Assembly: GCF_030249845.1 (NCBI RefSeq)
Contig: NZ_JANURM010000012.1
Span: 1 to 53,800 of the forward strand
Direction of reading: 5' to 3'
From: Campylobacter gastrosuis
GTDB taxonomy: Bacteria > Campylobacterota > Campylobacteria > Campylobacterales > Campylobacteraceae
Length of the DNA: 53,800 nt
The translations under genes were made by a program, and so were the position numbers. Shown piece by piece: positions 51,538 to 53,800 of this stretch; the stretch's first letter is position 1, and every line of letters starts with the position of its first letter. A model generated the notes under the pieces. The model searched no databases and was not told the DNA's origin. It was given only the letters and a program-made list of their open reading frames with translations.

Positions 51538-52233
51538 CTAAGCTATATTTTTTAGCTCAATTTGCGTGTTTTTTAGGCTCTCGTCATCGTTAAACTCAAA
51601 GCTGACTTTATCCGCTCCAAAGCTCTTTGCAATGGCTTCAAGCGTATCACGAGCGGATTTGTGAATTTTGCTTTCAAGCTCCTTAATGAGCCTTAAACTC
51701 ATCTTTTCAACCTCCATTTTTGCCTCAGCTATCAAGCGATTTTTATCATCTTCACGAAAGCCAGAGCCAAAGAAGCTATTTAGTGCATCTGGTAGTAAAA
51801 ACGGGATAAATTTGCCGTTTTTCTCATCATAAAATTTCATATCGGCAATTGAAAATTTATACTTGCAAGGCGGCATTTTTACGTGAAATTTTGAGTTTGC
51901 AACTTGCGTTATTTCAAGCTCTTTGCTCGTTAAATCATAGATGAAATTTATCTCAAACTCAAATATCATTGAGAGTTTTTTCTCGCTTACTAGCCACCTT
52001 AAATACTCCTTGCCAAAATTGCCAAAAGCGTGATCGGTTTTGGTTACGATCTCCTTGCTATACACCTGAAAAACCGAGAGTTCGCCGATACTTTTTAGCT
52101 GTTCTATCTGATTTACGTGGCTGAAATTTTCGCTCTCTTTTTTGTGTTTATTTAGCTCATTTTTCGTGCGAAAAATGACAAAAACCGCCGCAACTAGCAA
52201 AATAACAAGTAGTAAAATCAAAAAATCACTCAT
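51538..52233 (-). CDS. DUF4230-family membrane-anchored protein
   Basis: The 231-residue protein has one N-terminal anchor (FLILLLVILLVAAVFVIF) and a periplasmic or cytoplasmic body typical of DUF4230: IGELSVFQVYSKEIVTKTDHAFG, then MIFEFEINFIYDLTSKELEI and a mixed strand/helix region. The long C-terminal helix (AEAKMEVEKMSLRLIKELESKIHKSA) resembles band-7-like tails. Function is unknown. It lies between ilvA and the lyase gene on the same strand, with 57-60-bp gaps, so it may or may not share their transcript. Confidence 0.72.
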   Translation of the reverse strand: MSDFLILLLVILLVAAVFVIFRTKNELNKHKKESENFSHVNQIEQLKSIGELSVFQVYSKEIVTKTDHAFGNFGKEYLRWLVSEKKLSMIFEFEINFIYDLTSKELEITQVANSKFHVKMPPCKYKFSIADMKFYDEKNGKFIPFLLPDALNSFFGSGFREDDKNRLIAEAKMEVEKMSLRLIKELESKIHKSARDTLEAIAKSFGADKVSFEFNDDESLKNTQIELKNIA

Positions 52234-52290
52234 AATTTATCCTTTTTTAAAACCCATTTTTACACACAAATGTGAATTTAAGATTAATTT

Positions 52291-53502
52291 TTAAAAAATC
52301 TGCTTAAACTCAAATCCATTTTGGTTTAAAAGCGTGGCAACAAGCTCTTGGTGGTCTTTGCCCTTGGTTTCAAGCGTGATGATGATACTGGCGTCGCCGT
52401 ATTCAAGCTCGGTTGAAAAGCGGTCATAATCAATCTTTACGATGTTTGCATTTGCCGTTTTTAGCGTGTCCGTAAGGGCTAAAAGCGCGCCTGGTTTATC
52501 AATTAGCGTAACTTGGATTATCATTTTACGCGCTGATTTGATTAGGCCTTTTTCAATGATGATTGAGAGCATTTGGACGTCAATGTTGCCACCACTTAGC
52601 ACGATACCGATTTTTGCGTCCTTTTTGTGCTTGATTTTGCCGTGCATTAGAGCTGCCACACCAGCTGCGCCAGCACCCTCAACGACTATTTTTTGGCTTT
52701 CAAGCAAGAACAAAATCGCATTTGCAATCTCCTCATCATCAACCTGCACAAACTCATCAACGCACTCAATAATATTTGCCAAGGTGGTTTCACTAGCGTC
52801 GCGAACAGCGATACCATCGGCAATCGTGCGAACCGACTTTGAGTTTATGCTCTTTTTTGCCTTAAAGCTCTCAAACATCGCAGGCGCGCCCTTTGCACCC
52901 ACGCAGATGACCTTTACATCTGGATTTACCTGCTTTACACAGCTTGAAATTCCACTAGCTAACCCACCGCCACCAACTGGGATAACGACGATATCAAGGT
53001 CGGCGACCTCATCTAGCATTTCAAGCCCTATCGTGCCTTGTCCAGCCATAACAAACTCATCGTTAAATGGATGAATAAAGCTCATACCCTGCTCTTTTGC
53101 GTATTTTAGGGCAAATTCGTAAGCCTCGTCAAAATTATCGCCCTTTAACAAAATCTCAGCCCCCAAAGCACGAGTGTTTGCCACCTTTAAAAGCGGAGTG
53201 GATTCAGGCATCACAATCACAGCCTTAATGCCAAACTCACGAGCCGAAATCGCAACGCCTTGCGCGTGATTGCCCGCACTTGCAGCCACGACGCCCTTTT
53301 TTCGCTCATCGTCGCTTAAATTTGCGATTTTATTGTAAGCACCCCTGATTTTATAGGCGCCAGTTCGCTGTAAATTCTCTTCTTTTAGGTAAATTTTAGC
53401 GCCACTTAACGTGCTTAATTTTGAGCTAAACGCAAACGGAGTTTTATCCACAAAACCGCTTATGGTGCGTTTGGCTTGGATGATTTTGTTTAATAAGACC
53501 AT
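52291..53502 (-). CDS. ilvA: Threonine ammonia-lyase with C-terminal ACT domain
   Basis: IlvA deaminates threonine to 2-oxobutanoate with PLP, the first isoleucine-specific step (cytosolic). The 403-residue protein has the PLP lysine in RTGAYKIRGAYNK, ASAGNHAQGVA, PVGGGGLASGISSC (phosphate-binding glycine loop), GAGAAGVAALM and SGGNIDVQML. A single ACT domain occupies residues about 328-403 (VTLIDKPGALLALTDTLKTANANIVKIDYDR). This is the shorter form with one ACT domain, as in other epsilon-proteobacteria; anabolic use fits this lineage better than catabolic TdcB. Confidence 0.93.
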   Translation of the reverse strand: MVLLNKIIQAKRTISGFVDKTPFAFSSKLSTLSGAKIYLKEENLQRTGAYKIRGAYNKIANLSDDERKKGVVAASAGNHAQGVAISAREFGIKAVIVMPESTPLLKVANTRALGAEILLKGDNFDEAYEFALKYAKEQGMSFIHPFNDEFVMAGQGTIGLEMLDEVADLDIVVIPVGGGGLASGISSCVKQVNPDVKVICVGAKGAPAMFESFKAKKSINSKSVRTIADGIAVRDASETTLANIIECVDEFVQVDDEEIANAILFLLESQKIVVEGAGAAGVAALMHGKIKHKKDAKIGIVLSGGNIDVQMLSIIIEKGLIKSARKMIIQVTLIDKPGALLALTDTLKTANANIVKIDYDRFSTELEYGDASIIITLETKGKDHQELVATLLNQNGFEFKQIF

Positions 53503-53681
53503 AAGAATTCCTTTAAAATAATGCGTGATTATAGCAAAAAAGAGATTATGATAAAGATAAATCGTATTTAAATTTTAAGGTATCGCACGGCTTGGTAGGG
53601 TAAAATTTTTGATTTATCAGAGATTGTGATTATTTTATATGCTAGATATGCAAAATTCGCACCAAAATAAATTAGCTTAGC

Positions 53682-53800
53682 TCACGCCATTTTATCCACT
53701 CTGTTTTGAGCGACAGATTTTAGAATTTCAAATGTATTTTTGCCACTTTCAAACTCTTTTTTTATAAATTCATAAAATTTTTTAAGCTCATTCGTGCTTT
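53682..53800 (-). CDS. 3' end of an unrecognised gene entering from the right edge
   Basis: The minus strand is open from the window edge to TGA at 53684-53682 and reads about 38 residues (TNELKKFYEFIKKEFESGKNTFEILKSVAQNRVDKMA). The composition is helical and hydrophilic. The start and identity are outside the window; chance openness of AT-rich DNA cannot be excluded for so short a piece. Confidence 0.4.
   Translation of the reverse strand, partial: STNELKKFYEFIKKEFESGKNTFEILKSVAQNRVDKMA

Noticed and set aside
52442..53074. 210-residue plus-strand reading frame
   Set aside because: It is antisense to ilvA, whose motifs are unambiguous; the antisense openness follows from codon bias.

Overview
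The window is AT-rich, gene-dense bacterial DNA that I assign to the genus Campylobacter (Campylobacterota); I cannot name a species. The reasons are: a Campylobacter-type II-C CRISPR-Cas9 locus with the matching tracrRNA fold; a run of genes (NFACT protein, small coiled-coil-like protein, cdsA, dxr, pgp1, tsaD) in the order I know from C. jejuni Cj1349c-Cj1344c, with uraA inserted; a Pgp1 with the epsilon-proteobacterial QxxE zinc motif; poly-G phase variation; and promoters made of an extended TAAAAT/TATAAT -10 with no clear -35.

Layout. 1-2035: the middle of a decayed polyvalent toxin-like protein gene from a mobile element, on the minus strand and running off the left edge. 2274-7777: CRISPR-Cas locus cas9-cas1-cas2, a minus-strand tracrRNA, and 17 repeats with 16 spacers. 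cas9 is interrupted by one in-frame TAA at the REC/RuvC-II boundary; everything else in the locus looks intact. 7889-16212: queC-trpE, a soluble CZB chemoreceptor, hcp behind an FNR-type box, a BaiN-like flavoprotein, and a TonB siderophore receptor behind a Fur-like box. 16341-25931: the conserved housekeeping block, then an MBOAT O-acyltransferase switched off by a G14 tract and its SGNH-like partner. 25954-33146: accBC, dcd, a 0.9-kb non-coding zone of repeated hairpins, a MazG-like gene, an Na/Pi transporter, ung, and a secreted HhH protein. 33147-34185: a graveyard with an IS256-type transposase remnant and a possible RTX tail.

34186-44466 is a redox and electrophile-defence island: MFS exporter, Fe-alcohol dehydrogenase, flavodoxin, cyclophilin-like protein, broken aldo/keto reductase and cupin, Tat-exported Zn-alcohol dehydrogenase, NAD(P)H oxidoreductase, YciI, a secreted ABM protein, a two-component system, glutathione peroxidase, nitroreductase, and an AraC regulator. 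Two almost identical 52-bp elements, each with direct repeats exactly 21 bp apart, sit at matching distances before the flavodoxin and Zn-ADH genes and look like operators of one AraC-type regulator.

44463-53502: tenA, a second two-component system, and the most interesting system here, a periplasmic lyase/reductase respiratory cluster. It has an exported HAL-family lyase that lacks the Ala-Ser-Gly triad needed for the MIO cofactor (as in ergothionase), a Tat-exported FccA/UrdA-like flavoprotein reductase (interrupted by an in-frame TAA), a tetrahaem cytochrome and an NrfH/NapC-type quinol dehydrogenase. I infer that it makes an acrylate-type acceptor from an amino-acid betaine or histidine in the periplasm and respires it. 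A DUF4230 protein and ilvA follow; the right edge holds the 3' end of an unrecognised gene.
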